From contig NZ_CP107904.1 in assembly GCF_036013975.1 (NCBI RefSeq), positions 7,225,001 through 7,289,000 on the forward strand: a stretch of 64,000 nt of DNA. The letters are read 5' to 3'. A program made the translations under genes and the position numbers. This document shows positions 6,941 through 17,134 of the stretch, one piece after another (position 1 is the stretch's first letter; the number at the start of each line of letters is the position of its first letter). The stretch comes from Kitasatospora sp. NBC_00458. GTDB lineage: Bacteria > Actinomycetota > Actinomycetes > Streptomycetales > Streptomycetaceae. The notes beneath the pieces are model-generated. The model did no database searches. It saw only the letters and a list, made by a program, of their open reading frames with translations, and had not been told where the DNA came from.

Positions 6941-9900
6941 GGGAACACCCCCTGCAGGCGCGGGGAGCAGAGCCCGACGGGTACGGTCGAAGGGCTGATC
7001 GAGGGAACACCCCCGCAGGCGCGGGGAGCAGACGCGCGACCCGGGGTACGGCATCCACCGGCAGGGAACACCCCCGCAGGCGCGGGGAGCAGCGGCCGGG
7101 GCGGATGCCGAGCCGCAGGTAGCGGGGAACACCCCCGCAGGCGCGGGGAGCAGGCTTCCAGCGTGGACATGTAGGTGCGCAGCACGGGAACACCCCCGCA
7201 GGCGCGGGGAGCAGGCCACCACCCCACCCCGAACCGTCGAAGGGTTGGGAACACCCCCGCAGGCGCGGGGAGCAGTCGTTCCCGCCGGACTGGTGCAACA
7301 TCGTGCCGGGAACACCCCCGCAGGCGCGGGGAGCAGTCGTCGACGGCTCGGAGGTGGAGGTACGGGTTGGGAACACCCCCGCAGGCGCGGGGAGCAGCTC
7401 GACGGCGACCGGGTCCGCCTCGACGACGTGGGAACACCCCCGCAGGCGCGGGGAGCAGATTCCGCCGTGGCGCTCTCCGGTCGGGTCCCAGGGAACACCC
7501 CCGCAGGCGCGGGGAGCAGCGACGTGCGCTCCTACTGCGAGGCCCTGCGCGCGGGAACACCCCCGCAGGCGCGGGGAGCAGGCCGTCCTGAGTAGAGGAA
7601 CACGACCCATGAAGGGAACACCCCCGCAGGCGCGGGGAGCAGTCACCAACTCACCGGGGAGAAACCGTGAAGAAGGGAACACCCCCGCAGGCGCGGGGAG
7701 CAGACACCGAGCACCGCCGCCAGGGCCCGTACCGCGGAACACCCCCGCAGGCGCGGGGAGCAGAGCCGCGGGACCTGGCCGCCCCACTCCGCAGGGGGAA
7801 CACCCCCGCAGGCGCGGGGAGCAGTCGAGGAGCTCCTGGGTCAGCCGGGCGGCCTCGGGAACACCCCCGCAGGCGCGGGGAGCAGGGTGCCTTCCTGGCT
7901 CCGTTGGTTTCACCGCGGGGAACCCCCCCGCAGGCGCGGGGAGCAGCGTCGATATCGATGTGCTGGACGTCGCGGACGGGGAACACCCCCGCAGGCGCGG
8001 GGAGCAGTGCCCGAAGACACGCCGGGTACGTCACAGACCGGGAACACCCCCGCAGGCGCGGGGAGCAGGAATCAAGTGCTTCGCCGGGTACGCTGAAGAT
8101 GGGAACACCCCCGCAGGCGCGGGGAGCAGGGTCTCCAGCACGGCGAGGGCCTGGTCCTCCAGGGAACACCCCCGCAGGCGCGGGGAGCAGGACTCCCACC
8201 AGTGCACCGGGTGCGGCGAGGTGGGAACACCCCCGCAGGCGCGGGGAGCAGGCTGGCCCACCTCCACCCGTCGGACCAGGTGGAGGAACACCCCCGCAGG
8301 CGCGGGGAGCAGGCGCCAACCCCACCCCTCCCCCGGGGGGTGAAGGGAACACCCCCGCAGGCGCGGGGAGCAGGGTCTCGATGGTGGCGGAGTCGTACCA
8401 CCAGGGGGAACACCCCCGCAGGCGCGGGGAGCAGCCGAACTCCGCGCCGAGTATGCGACGCGTGCCGGGAACACCCCCGCAGGCGCGGGGAGCAGCTCTT
8501 CGGCGGCGGCGCGGTAGTCCTGGGCCTGGGAACACCCCCGCAGGCGCGGGGAGCAGTGGTGTCGGTCACGATCGCATCCTCGGGATTCGGGAACACCCCC
8601 GCAGGCGCGGGGAGCAGCAACATCATCTTCGAGCTGAGGGACAGCACGGGGGAACACCCCCGCAGGCGCGGGGAGCAGTCCCTGATCGTGGCCGGATCCT
8701 GCGGCCCGTTGGGAACACCCCCGCAGGCGCGGGGAGCAGCACCGAGCAGCAGGTGCGATAGATGTTGTGCCAGGGAACACCCCCGCAGGCGCGGGGAGCA
8801 GGGAGACCCTCAGCTCTACCTCCCCGTGCACGAGGAAACACCCCCGCAGGCGCGGGGAGCAGCATCAGGTAGAGCGTGCCCTGCCGGGCCAGCAGGGAAC
8901 ACCCCCGCAGGCGCGGGGAGCAGTTTTCCTTCGGCGTAATGCGGCTGAGCATGCTGGGAACACCCCCGCAGGCGCGGGGAGCAGCGAGTGAGTTGATCGC
9001 TCGTTGGCACCCGGGGGGGAACACCCCCGCAGGCGCGGGGAGCAGTCGGACTCCCCGGTGGACCAGAACTTCGCGCGGGGAACACCCCCGCAGGCGCGGG
9101 GAGCAGCGGCCTTCCTGGGGTGGGGGATCATGCGGACGGGGAACACCCCCGCAGGCGCGGGGAGCAGTTCCGCCGGCCCGCCAGAGGACGGCGTAAGTGG
9201 GGAACACCCCCGCAGGCGCGGGGAGCAGTGCCGCGCGGTGACGACCGTGTCGACCCAGGCGGGAACACCCCCGCAGGCGCGGGGAGCAGAGGTCGTACGT
9301 CCGATCCTCGCCGCTCCGCTCGGGAACACCCCCGCAGGCGCGGGGAGCAGTCGTGGTCGACCGCTACAAGCTGCGGCGCCTGAGGAACACCCCCGCAGGC
9401 GCGGGGAGCAGATCGCCGCGGTCCTGCTCGCCCTGGTCGCGGTGGGAACACCCCCGCAGGCGCGGGGAGCAGTGGTAGATGCCCGACTGCGTCTCCTCCG
9501 CAATGGGAACACCCCCGCAGGCGCGGGGAGCAGGGGGAGGGCCGGGCCGGGCTCACCTGAGGAACACCCCCGCAGGCGCGGGGAGCAGCCGCCCGCGGTG
9601 AGCGTCCCGGCGGCGGTGATGGGAACACCCCCGCAGGCGCGGGGAGCAGGAGATGGAAGACTGTCGCATTGGAGATCCCTCCGGGAACACCCCCGCAGGC
9701 GCGGGGAGCAGCTACCTACGTAGTGCGGGGGGATCGGCGTTCTGGGAACACCCCCGCAGGCGCGGGGAGCAGGACCCGGTCCAAGTCGACGGCCCTGAAT
9801 GGCCGGGAACACCCCCGCAGGCGCGGGGAGCAGTGGTTTCCCCAACGGTACGTCGGCTAGCGGGAGGGAACACCCCCGCAGGCGCGGGGAGCAGTGCCGC

Positions 9901-12825
9901 TCCGTCGGTGCGAGTTCGCATCCAGCAGGAACACCCCCGCAGGCGCGGGGAGCAGCGTCGCGCCCGGTGGGGGAGCCGACTCGACCTGGGAACACCCCCG
10001 CAGGCGCGGGGAGCAGCGCCCGTCCGTCCACTCGATCGACCGACCGGCGGGAACACCCCCGCAGGCGCGGGGAGCAGGGCTTCTTGGCGGCGGCGGCGCG
10101 GCGGGCGCTGGGAACACCCCCGCAGGCGCGGGGAGCAGGACCCGGTCCAAGTCGACGGCCCTGAATGGCCGGGAACACCCCCGCAGGCGCGGGGAGCAGT
10201 GGTTTCCCCAACGGTACGTCGGCTAGCGGGAGGGAACACCCCCGCAGGCGCGGGGAGCAGCGCCCGTCCGTCCACTCGATCGACCGACCGGCGGGAACAC
10301 CCCCGCAGGCGCGGGGAGCAGCATCACTCGGCAGGCCGGGAGGAGCTGCTGCAGGGAACACCCCCGCAGGCGCGGGGAGCAGCATCACTCGGCAGGCCGG
10401 GAGGAGCTGCTGCAGGGAACACCCCCGCAGGCGCGGGGAGCAGCTGGACGACATGGCCGAGGAGTTCTCCGACTGGGGAACACCCCCGCAGGCGCGGGGA
10501 GCAGTGCTTCCCGGTCGTCTTGTTCACCGGAAGGAAGGGAACACCCCCGCAGGCGCGGGGAGCAGTGGCGATCGACCGGCTGATCGCCCGCCGGGACGGG
10601 AACACCCCCGCAGGCGCGGGGAGCAGCGCCGGAGCCGATGGAGAGCGCCCAGTGCGACGGGAACACCCCCGCAGGCGCGGGGAGCAGTGACGAATCCGCC
10701 GGTGAACGTCTGCGCGGCGGGGAACACCCCCGCAGGCGCGGGGAGCAGGGGTCGCCCTCTCGCGCGAGAGGGCGGGAGGTGGGAACACCCCCGCAGGCGC
10801 GGGGAGCAGACGCGCCTGCTGCTTCGGGTGGCCGGCCAGCAGGGAACACCCCCGCAGGCGCGGGGAGCAGCGATCCGCACCGTCCCGTTGTCCGCAATGC
10901 CCGGGAACACCCCCGCAGGCGCGGGGAGCAGCAGAACTCCAGATCCTGGTACGCCTGCTCGTGGGGAACACCCCCGCAGGCGCGGGGAGCAGGACAAGCT
11001 GATCGGCCCGATCACGCCCGACCTGGGAACACCCCCGCAGGCGCGGGGAGCAGCTGCACCCACTGCACGACCTCACCGATGGTGTGGGGAACACCCCCGC
11101 AGGCGCGGGGAGCAGCTCAACACCGTCCAGTTCTGGGACAAGCAGTCGGGAACACCCCCGCAGGCGCGGGGAGTAGATGGCGGTCAACCTGGCAGAGATC
11201 CGGGGCGAGGGAACACCCCCGCAGGCGCGGGGAGCAGCTCGTCCGGGCAGTAGGGGGTGCTGCTCACTGGGGAACACCCCCGCAGGCGCGGGGAGCAGTG
11301 GCGCGACGAGTGCGACGCCTGGGGGGCCGAGGGAACACCCCCGCAGGCGCGGGGAGCAGAGCGCTGACCCCACTTCTCAGGCCGGGCCCCGGGGAACACC
11401 CCCGCAGGCGCGGGGAGCAGCGGATGTCCGACCGCTCCCACACCCGGATCGGGGGAACACCCCCGCAGGCGCGGGGAGCAGCGGAAGCCGCTCGTGTTGA
11501 GGTCCAGGCGCACGGGAACACCCCCGCAGGCGCGGGGAGCAGTCACCCAGGAGGAATGGGATGTGGCACGGCGCGGGAACACCCCCGCAGGCGCGGGGAG
11601 CAGCCCATGGCGGTGCCGGTCCAGCCCGACAGCCCGGGAACACCCCCGCAGGCGCGGGGAGCAGGGACTCCTGATCGTCGGGAACGCCTTCATAGTGGGA
11701 ACACCCCCGCAGGCGCGGGGAGCAGACACCCGGGCGGATGATGCGGAGCGCGTCCGCGGGAACACCCCCGCAGGCGCGGGGAGCAGCCCGCGCCCGGCGT
11801 CGCCCTGCACGAAGCCGAGGGAACACCCCCGCAGGCGCGGGGAGCAGGAACCGTTCGGGGCGGTGCTCGGCCCGGCCTGGGGAACACCCCCGCAGGCGCG
11901 GGGAGCAGTTCTCGTCGCCGCCGCCGCTGCTGCTCTTGTCGGGAACACCCCCGCAGGCGCGGGGAGCAGTTGATCGCCCATCCGGCCGCGCCGGGGGCGT
12001 AGGGAACACCCCCGCAGGCGCGGGGAGCAGTGATCCTCCCCGGGCAGAGCTGACCGGCCCCAGGGAACACCCCCGCAGGCGCGGGGAGCAGAGACCCTCC
12101 ATCTTGAGCATCCGGTACGCGCGGGAACACCCCCGCAGGCGCGGGGAGCAGCGCCACCAGGCGGCCGGCGGCGAGGAGTCGTGGGGAACACCCCCGCAGG
12201 CGCGGGGAGCAGCCGAGCATGGCGCACAGGGCGTAGTGGCTCCGGGGAACACCCCCGCAGGCGCGGGGAGCAGCGGTATCCGTCCTGGCTGATCTGGACG
12301 TTGACGGGAACACCCCCGCAGGCGCGGGGAGCAGAGATGTAGGAGGCGTTGCGGTCGACCTTGACCGGGAACACCCCCGCAGGCGCGGGGAGCAGTGTGC
12401 CGGATGGCTTAAAATGCGGCACCCCGCAGGGAACACCCCCGCAGGCGCGGGGAGCAGAAAGTCTCACTCATGTCCTGATTCGAACGCCCGGGAACACCCC
12501 CGCAGGCGCGGGGAGCAGTGCCACGTCCAGTGCTTCGCCAGCGTCGCCGAGGGAACACCCCCGCAGGCGCGGGGAGCAGGCTCGCGCGGTCGGTGTTGCG
12601 CAACACGATGATGGGAACACCCCCGCAGGCGCGGGGAGCAGATCTGCCAGATGCCGACCGCGCCCGAGGAGGCGGGAACACCCCCGCAGGCGCGGGGAGC
12701 AGCAGCGCATCGCCGGAGCCCCCGACCACGCCCCGGGAACACCCCCGCAGGCGCGGGGAGCAGGTGTTCTTGGCTATGTTCATGTGCGATTTCCTTGGGA
12801 ACACCCCCGCAGGCGCGGGGAGCAG
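6941..12825 (-). CRISPR. CRISPR array 2, type I-E, about 97 repeats
   Basis: Repeats of 29 bases recur every 61 bases from 6941 to 12825, giving about 97 repeats and 96 spacers of mostly 32 bases. On the + strand each runs from GGGAACACCCCC to GCGGGGAGCAG; the crRNA strand is minus. The repeat at 6941 has an extra T and abuts a pseudogene, marking the leader-distal end. Variants include GAACCCCCCC near 7920, GAAACACC near 8834, and GAGTAG ending at 11176. One spacer, 9534-9559, is only 26 bases. The leader and cas2 lie at the high-coordinate end, so this is the main adaptation-competent array. Confidence 0.98.
9773..10414 (-). repeat. Duplicated spacers within array 2
   Basis: Eleven consecutive spacers follow the pattern A B C D E F A B E G G. 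Spacer A is at 9773-9804 and 10139-10170, B at 9834-9865 and 10200-10231, E at 10017-10048 and 10261-10292, and G at 10322-10353 and 10383-10414. All copies are identical. Recombination between repeats explains this better than repeated capture of the same protospacers. Confidence 0.95.
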
Positions 12826-12956
12826 AGTTCGTGAGCTGGGGGTTTGTCAGGACAGGTGGGCGGTCTGTGCAACTTGCCGAGTTTCGGGCATTTCGGTCTT
12901 TCCGGTGGATTCGGTGTGTCGGCGGTAGGAGCCGGGCCGCCATCGGCGGTCACGTG
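12826..12956 (-). promoter_or_regulatory. Leader of array 2
   Basis: This stretch lies between the newest repeat of array 2 and the cas2 stop. Its first 26 bases (from AGTTCGTGAGC on the + strand) are identical to those next to array 3. Two further blocks are shared: TGGGCGGTCTGTGCAACTTG and CGGGCATTTCGG. Conservation next to the newest repeat in two separate arrays identifies it as the adaptation leader and probable crRNA promoter region, read leftward. No clean -35/-10 pair was recognised. Confidence 0.85.
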
Positions 12957-13397
12957 CTAGCGCGGACCGAAGCGGCGGCGCTTCGCGGCCTTGCTCCAGC
13001 CCGTCGCGGGATCTCCGTCCGTCGGTGCGCCCGCCGGTCGGGTCGTGGGTCCATCCGTCACGGAGTCATGGTCCGTGCCGGGCCGGGTGGCGGGTGTGCG
13101 GGGAGGCACTGTGCGGTGCGGTCGGTCGGAGGGTCGGTGGATCAGCGTCAGGCCCTCGTGGTCCACCGGGTGCCACCGGTGCTCGTGGGTCGCGAACGCG
13201 AAGCCCTGCTCGGTGTCCGTGCTGTACGCGAGCACGGCGCGGCCGCGGCCGCGGTAGGTCTGGACCTCCTCCCAGACCAGCTCGCGGATCCGGGCCGACG
13301 GATCGCCGACGAAGACACCGGGGGAGATCTCGGTGAGCCACCTGGTCAGCAGCCCGCGCAGGCCGGCGGGGCAGTCGGCGAGTACCAGGGTGATCAC
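12957..13397 (-). CDS. cas2: Cas2e with a long C-terminal tail
   Basis: Cas2 forms the core of the Cas1-Cas2 spacer integrase. The first 95 residues match the Cas2e fold: LRGLLTRWLTEISPGVFVGD, ARIRELVWEEV and TEQGFAFATHEHRWHPVDHEGL. The protein is 146 residues against about 95-100 for the E. coli form. The extra 50 are a polar Pro/Thr/Asp linker ending in a basic motif, SKAAKRRRFGPR. The GTG start overlaps the cas1 stop as GTGA. It is the last gene of the operon, followed by the array 2 leader. Confidence 0.93.
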   Translation of the reverse strand: MITLVLADCPAGLRGLLTRWLTEISPGVFVGDPSARIRELVWEEVQTYRGRGRAVLAYSTDTEQGFAFATHEHRWHPVDHEGLTLIHRPSDRPHRTVPPRTPATRPGTDHDSVTDGPTTRPAGAPTDGDPATGWSKAAKRRRFGPR

Positions 13398-14368
13398 CAG
13401 ACGCCCTCCGCACCGTAGTTGCGGCCGCCCGCCACGGTGCCGTCCCGGTCGGTCTGGAGTCGTACGCCCCCGTCCGTCCCGTCCTCGGCCTTCCCGCCGG
13501 CGGCCTCTTCGTCCGCGCGCCGGTACGGTGCGAGCAGGTGCTGGATGTCCGCGACCGCGCGGTCCAGCAGGCCGGCCGCGCGGATCCGTTCCCGGAGCGC
13601 CCGGCGGGTCCGTCCGGCGATGTCCTCCGGGCCTTCCGCGGCGGCGTCGAACGCCGCGGGGATGCCGAACGCGACCTTGTAGAGGTCCGCCACGTCCATC
13701 ACGAACGACCGCTCGTGGCCCGAGTGCACGAACCCGAGCGCCGGTGAGCAGCCGAGCGCCACCACCACGGAGTGGGCGATCCCGTACAGGCACTGTGCGG
13801 CCGCCGTGACCGCCTGGTTCGGGGTGTCGCCCGCCGCGAAGTCGCCCGGGTCGTAGGTGCGCCGCACCCAGCGGACGCCGGTGCGGGCGGCCTCCGCGCG
13901 GTACGCGGCCTTGACCCGGTCGCCCTCCCCGCCGAGCAGTTCCCGTCGGGTCATGCCCGCCGGGTCGGCGTCGGGGAAGCGCAACCGGTACATCTCCCGT
14001 GCCACCTCCAGCCGATGGCGCCGGTTGGCCCAGGCCGTGGCCTGGGCCTCCACCAGTCCGGCCGAGCGGGTCAGGGCGCGTCCGCCCGCGTAGTACCGCA
14101 CCCCGTGCTCGCCCACCCAGACGACGCCCGCGCCGGACTCGCCGAGCACGCTCATCGCCTGGTGGGTGACCCGTGTCCCCGGTCCCAGCAGCAGGACCCC
14201 GATCGTCGCTGAGGGGATGTACCGGACGCCCGAGTCGTCGGTGGCGGTGATCGCGTTGTCCTCGCGACTGACCACGCACCGCTCCAGGTAGAGGAAGGAG
14301 ACCCGGTCGCCGACCCTGGCGAGTCCGCGCGGTGTGGAGGTCGGCCTGGTGGCGGGAGTCGCGCCCAC
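13394..14368 (-). CDS. cas1: Cas1e integrase
   Basis: Cas1 catalyses spacer integration with Cas2. At 324 residues it is of normal type I-E length. The metal ligands can be placed by alignment with E. coli Cas1: Glu148 in GEGDRVK, His215 in GFVHSG, and the aspartates of FVMDVADLY (225 and 228). The helix with NQAVTAAAQCLYG before the active site is also conserved. It starts 5 bases after the cas6e stop and overlaps cas2 by GTGA. All key residues are present, so adaptation should be functional. Confidence 0.95.
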   Translation of the reverse strand: MGATPATRPTSTPRGLARVGDRVSFLYLERCVVSREDNAITATDDSGVRYIPSATIGVLLLGPGTRVTHQAMSVLGESGAGVVWVGEHGVRYYAGGRALTRSAGLVEAQATAWANRRHRLEVAREMYRLRFPDADPAGMTRRELLGGEGDRVKAAYRAEAARTGVRWVRRTYDPGDFAAGDTPNQAVTAAAQCLYGIAHSVVVALGCSPALGFVHSGHERSFVMDVADLYKVAFGIPAAFDAAAEGPEDIAGRTRRALRERIRAAGLLDRAVADIQHLLAPYRRADEEAAGGKAEDGTDGGVRLQTDRDGTVAGGRNYGAEGVW

Positions 14369-14373
14369 CCCGG

Positions 14374-15204
14374 TCAGCTCCGCACCGGTGCGAGCGTCAT
14401 CAGCCCGCAGCCGTAGGCCTTCGCCTTGCCCAGCCCCGCGGTGAGCGTGCGGCGCATCGCGTCCGGGTCGGTGACGTGCAGCCGGCCGTCGAAGGTCGCG
14501 GTCGTCAGGGTGACCTTGTGACGGCCGCCGTTCGTCCGGTCGTTCTTGCCGAAGGAGAGGTTCCGGGGGTGGTGGACGACAAGTTCCCGTTCGTCCCCCT
14601 CGGGCAGCAGCCGGTGCTCGGGTGCCTTCTCGACGATGGTGAAGCCGGCCCGTTCCTGCTGCTTCAGCAGCCAGGCGGCCTGGTGGCGGTGGGTCAGGTG
14701 CGCGGTCCGCTTGGTCGGTTCGTCGGGGGTGCGGCGGATGCTGTGCACCGGATTGGCGGTCAGCCGGAAGGCCCAGGTCGACCCGGTGGTGATGGTGGCG
14801 AGGAAGGCGCCGTAGTCGTACGTCTGCCAGCCGCCGGTGGTCGGCCAGCCGGCTTGCTCGACCAGGTGGGTGAGGTCGGGGCGCTGCGGGCTGACCAGGT
14901 GGAGCAGCACCTCGGTGCGGGAGTTGTGGTCGATCCGCCAGAGCACCCGCGGGGCGCCCGCGGCGGTGGCGGTCGTCGGGGCCGCGGTGGTCGGCGCCCC
15001 GGCCGTCGGCACTCCGGTCGTCGGGGCCGCGGTGGTCGCCGCCCTGGTCGTCGGCACCCCGGCCGTCGGGGCGGCCGCCGTCGGGGCCGCCGCCCCGTCG
15101 TCGGCGAACGACGCCATGACGGCGCCGTGCAGCAGTTGCGGCGACGAGAGCAGTCGGCGCGCCCCGGCGCGGGCGGTGTTGATGCGAAAGCGGGTGAGGA
15201 ACAT
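14374..15204 (-). CDS. cas6e: Cas6e crRNA endonuclease with an Ala/Thr/Pro insertion
   Basis: Cas6e cuts the pre-crRNA within each repeat hairpin and stays on the crRNA in Cascade. The N-terminus MFLTRFRINTARAGARRLL is followed by His26 in LLHGAV, matching the catalytic His of characterised Cas6e. The C-terminus has the glycine-rich RNA-binding loop GLGKAKAYGCGLMTLAPV. Between about residues 37 and 84 lies a low-complexity tract of GVPTT, AAPTT and AGAPTT units that I do not expect in the family. It is encoded by imperfect tandem repeats at about 14950-15095. The start at 15204 is 2 bases after the cas5e stop. Confidence 0.93.
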   Translation of the reverse strand: MFLTRFRINTARAGARRLLSSPQLLHGAVMASFADDGAAAPTAAAPTAGVPTTRAATTAAPTTGVPTAGAPTTAAPTTATAAGAPRVLWRIDHNSRTEVLLHLVSPQRPDLTHLVEQAGWPTTGGWQTYDYGAFLATITTGSTWAFRLTANPVHSIRRTPDEPTKRTAHLTHRHQAAWLLKQQERAGFTIVEKAPEHRLLPEGDERELVVHHPRNLSFGKNDRTNGGRHKVTLTTATFDGRLHVTDPDAMRRTLTAGLGKAKAYGCGLMTLAPVRS

Positions 15205-15206
15205 GT

Positions 15207-15911
15207 TCAGACCGGTTCCAGGGGACTCAGGTGGGCCGTCGGGTCGTGAGCGGGGCCGAGCGTCGGCACGTCCACCACGGAGGAGGTCACGCCGCGCACC
15301 GCGTACCGGCGGTGTCGGGGGTCGAAGCTCAGCGGCAGGTCGCGCAGGAGGTCCGCCCTCGCCTGTTCGGCCGGCTCGGCGTCGGTCAGGACGGTCAGCG
15401 GCACGGTCGGCGAAGGGTGGCGGGACAGGTGCCGGCGGGCGGCCTGCCACGGTTCCCGCTCCAGGGCCTGCCGGAGCCCGACGTCCCGGCGGACGCCGAG
15501 GTCCAGCGGCCCGCTCGGCGGGCAGGATCGGCGGCCGAGGTACGGCAGGAAGACCGGTGCGCGCAGTGCCGCGAGGAGGCCGTCGACCGTCGCGTCCTCA
15601 CCCTCGACGGCCGCGACGAACACGGCGTCCGCCAGGTAGAAGCGTTCGGACAGGGGCATCGCCTTCCCCGTGTCCCCGTGGCGGGCGGTCTGGAGGTCCC
15701 GGACGGGGGTGCCGGGCTGGTCGATCCGGACCCCGAACCGCAGCGCGGCGAGATCGGCCGGGTCGGCGGTCCGGTCGCGGCCCAGCGCGGCCGCGAGCAG
15801 CCCCACCACGCCGCTCTTGGTCGGCGCGGCCTCCGTGGTCCGCCGGGCGAACCGTGAGGACGCGCCCCAGGACTGGAGCGGCCCCGCGAGCCGCAGCAGG
15901 AGCACGCTCAC
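15207..15911 (-). CDS. cas5e: Cas5e Cascade subunit
   Basis: Cas5e caps the 5' handle of the crRNA in Cascade. The 234-residue sequence begins MSVLLLRLAGPLQSWGASSR followed by FARRTTEAAPTKSGVVGLLA, the family N-terminal signature. Internal motifs are PVRDLQTARHGDTGKAMPLSE and FLPYLGRRSCPPSGPLDLG. The length is normal. The ATG overlaps the cas7e stop as ATGA and cas6e follows after 2 bases, so the subunits should be translated in step. Confidence 0.95.
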   Translation of the reverse strand: MSVLLLRLAGPLQSWGASSRFARRTTEAAPTKSGVVGLLAAALGRDRTADPADLAALRFGVRIDQPGTPVRDLQTARHGDTGKAMPLSERFYLADAVFVAAVEGEDATVDGLLAALRAPVFLPYLGRRSCPPSGPLDLGVRRDVGLRQALEREPWQAARRHLSRHPSPTVPLTVLTDAEPAEQARADLLRDLPLSFDPRHRRYAVRGVTSSVVDVPTLGPAHDPTAHLSPLEPV

Positions 15912-17134
15912 GCGTCCGGCCCCAGCCTGCCCGCCACCGCCGTGCCGACCGCCTCGACCAGCTCGCGGAGGCCCACGTCGGTGCCGAGGTCGGAGAGCGG
16001 GGCCGTCCGCTCGCCGACCCGCAGGACCCAGCTCTCCTCGGTCACCGCGCCGAAGGCCCGCTCGACCTCGGGCACGTACGCGGCCAACTGTGCGCAGGCG
16101 GCGGCGACATGACCGCCGGTGAGGCCGCCGCCACCGGGGAGCACCGCTTCCTCGAAGGCCCCGGCGAAGCTGATCGGGCGGGCCGAACGGAGCTTGACGA
16201 TCACCGCGTCCGGGAGCGTCTGATTGGCGAAGGTGTTCATCTTGCCGCTGGGGATCGAGGTCACGAAGGCCTCGACGAAGGCCTGCACCGCGCGGCGGAC
16301 CGGCTCGGTCGCGGGCTCGTCCGGGCGCATCCCGTCACCGAGGTTCTTCTTCAGCCCGTCCACGTCCACGGCCGCGTAGCGGTACAGCGTCGCGGAGTTG
16401 AAGTCGACGATGCCGATCATTCCGGCGCCCGGCTCGTCGTCGCCCCGCTGGTCGTCCACCGCGGTGAAGTAGTCGGACTCGTTTTCTACCGCGTGCACGC
16501 TGATCGCGTGCGCCACCTGCGCGGCGGCGTCCACGTTGATGTCGGAGGCGTCGGCGACCATGCGGCCGAACAGCGCGATGTCCACGGAGTGCCGGGTGTT
16601 GGCCGCTTCCCGGGCCCTGGCCCGGTTCTCCTTGGCCTTGAAGAACTCCTTCACCCCACCCGGCCCGCCCTGGCCACCGGGCCCGTTCAGCGCCTCCGCC
16701 GCGAGGTCGGCGAGCGCGTCGAGCTGGCGGTCGCTCAGGAAGAGCAGGTACGCGGACTCGGGCGCGGGGTCCTCGTCGCCGTTCCTCGCCGCGCTGTCCT
16801 TCTTCCGCTTGGGGGGTTCGACCTTCGCACCCGTCGCGGCGGTGATCGTCTCGGCGGCGGCCTGCCAGGCTTCCGGTTCCTTGAGCTCGACGCCCCGGGC
16901 GATGATCCGGGCCGCCAGCAGCTCGGCCGCCTTCTTGGTGCGGACACCCAGCTCGGCCGGGTCCAGCAGGCCGTCGAAGGCCTGGCGGGTCGCCCGCTTC
17001 CACGCCTGGCTGGACACCCGGGCCCGGCGCACCCCGCCGTACACCGCCGACTTCGGCGCGCCGGTGTCGTCCCGGTTGAGGTTGCTCGGCGGCACGGTCT
17101 GCAGGACGTGGACGTCCAGGATCGTACGGGTCAC
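15908..17134 (-). CDS. cas7e: Cas7e Cascade backbone subunit
   Basis: Cas7e polymerises along the crRNA spacer to form the Cascade backbone. The GTG start overlaps the cse2 stop. The N-terminus reads TRTILDVHVLQTVPPSNLNR, then YGGVRRARVSSQAWKRATR, typical of the family. A glycine- and lysine-rich loop lies near residues 120-190, and FVTSIPSGKMNTFANQTLPD is the conserved C-terminal motif. At 408 residues it is somewhat longer than the E. coli form (about 363), mainly from the middle loop. Confidence 0.95.
   Translation of the reverse strand: MTRTILDVHVLQTVPPSNLNRDDTGAPKSAVYGGVRRARVSSQAWKRATRQAFDGLLDPAELGVRTKKAAELLAARIIARGVELKEPEAWQAAAETITAATGAKVEPPKRKKDSAARNGDEDPAPESAYLLFLSDRQLDALADLAAEALNGPGGQGGPGGVKEFFKAKENRARAREAANTRHSVDIALFGRMVADASDINVDAAAQVAHAISVHAVENESDYFTAVDDQRGDDEPGAGMIGIVDFNSATLYRYAAVDVDGLKKNLGDGMRPDEPATEPVRRAVQAFVEAFVTSIPSGKMNTFANQTLPDAVIVKLRSARPISFAGAFEEAVLPGGGGLTGGHVAAACAQLAAYVPEVERAFGAVTEESWVLRVGERTAPLSDLGTDVGLRELVEAVGTAVAGRLGPDA

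Noticed and set aside
6087..12943. Many long frames on both strands across array 2 (for example 608 and 529 codons) with repeating APRACGGVP or GNTPAGAGS units
   Set aside because: They are translations of the 61-base CRISPR unit in its open frames. The period, hairpin repeats and leader identify an array, not repeat proteins.
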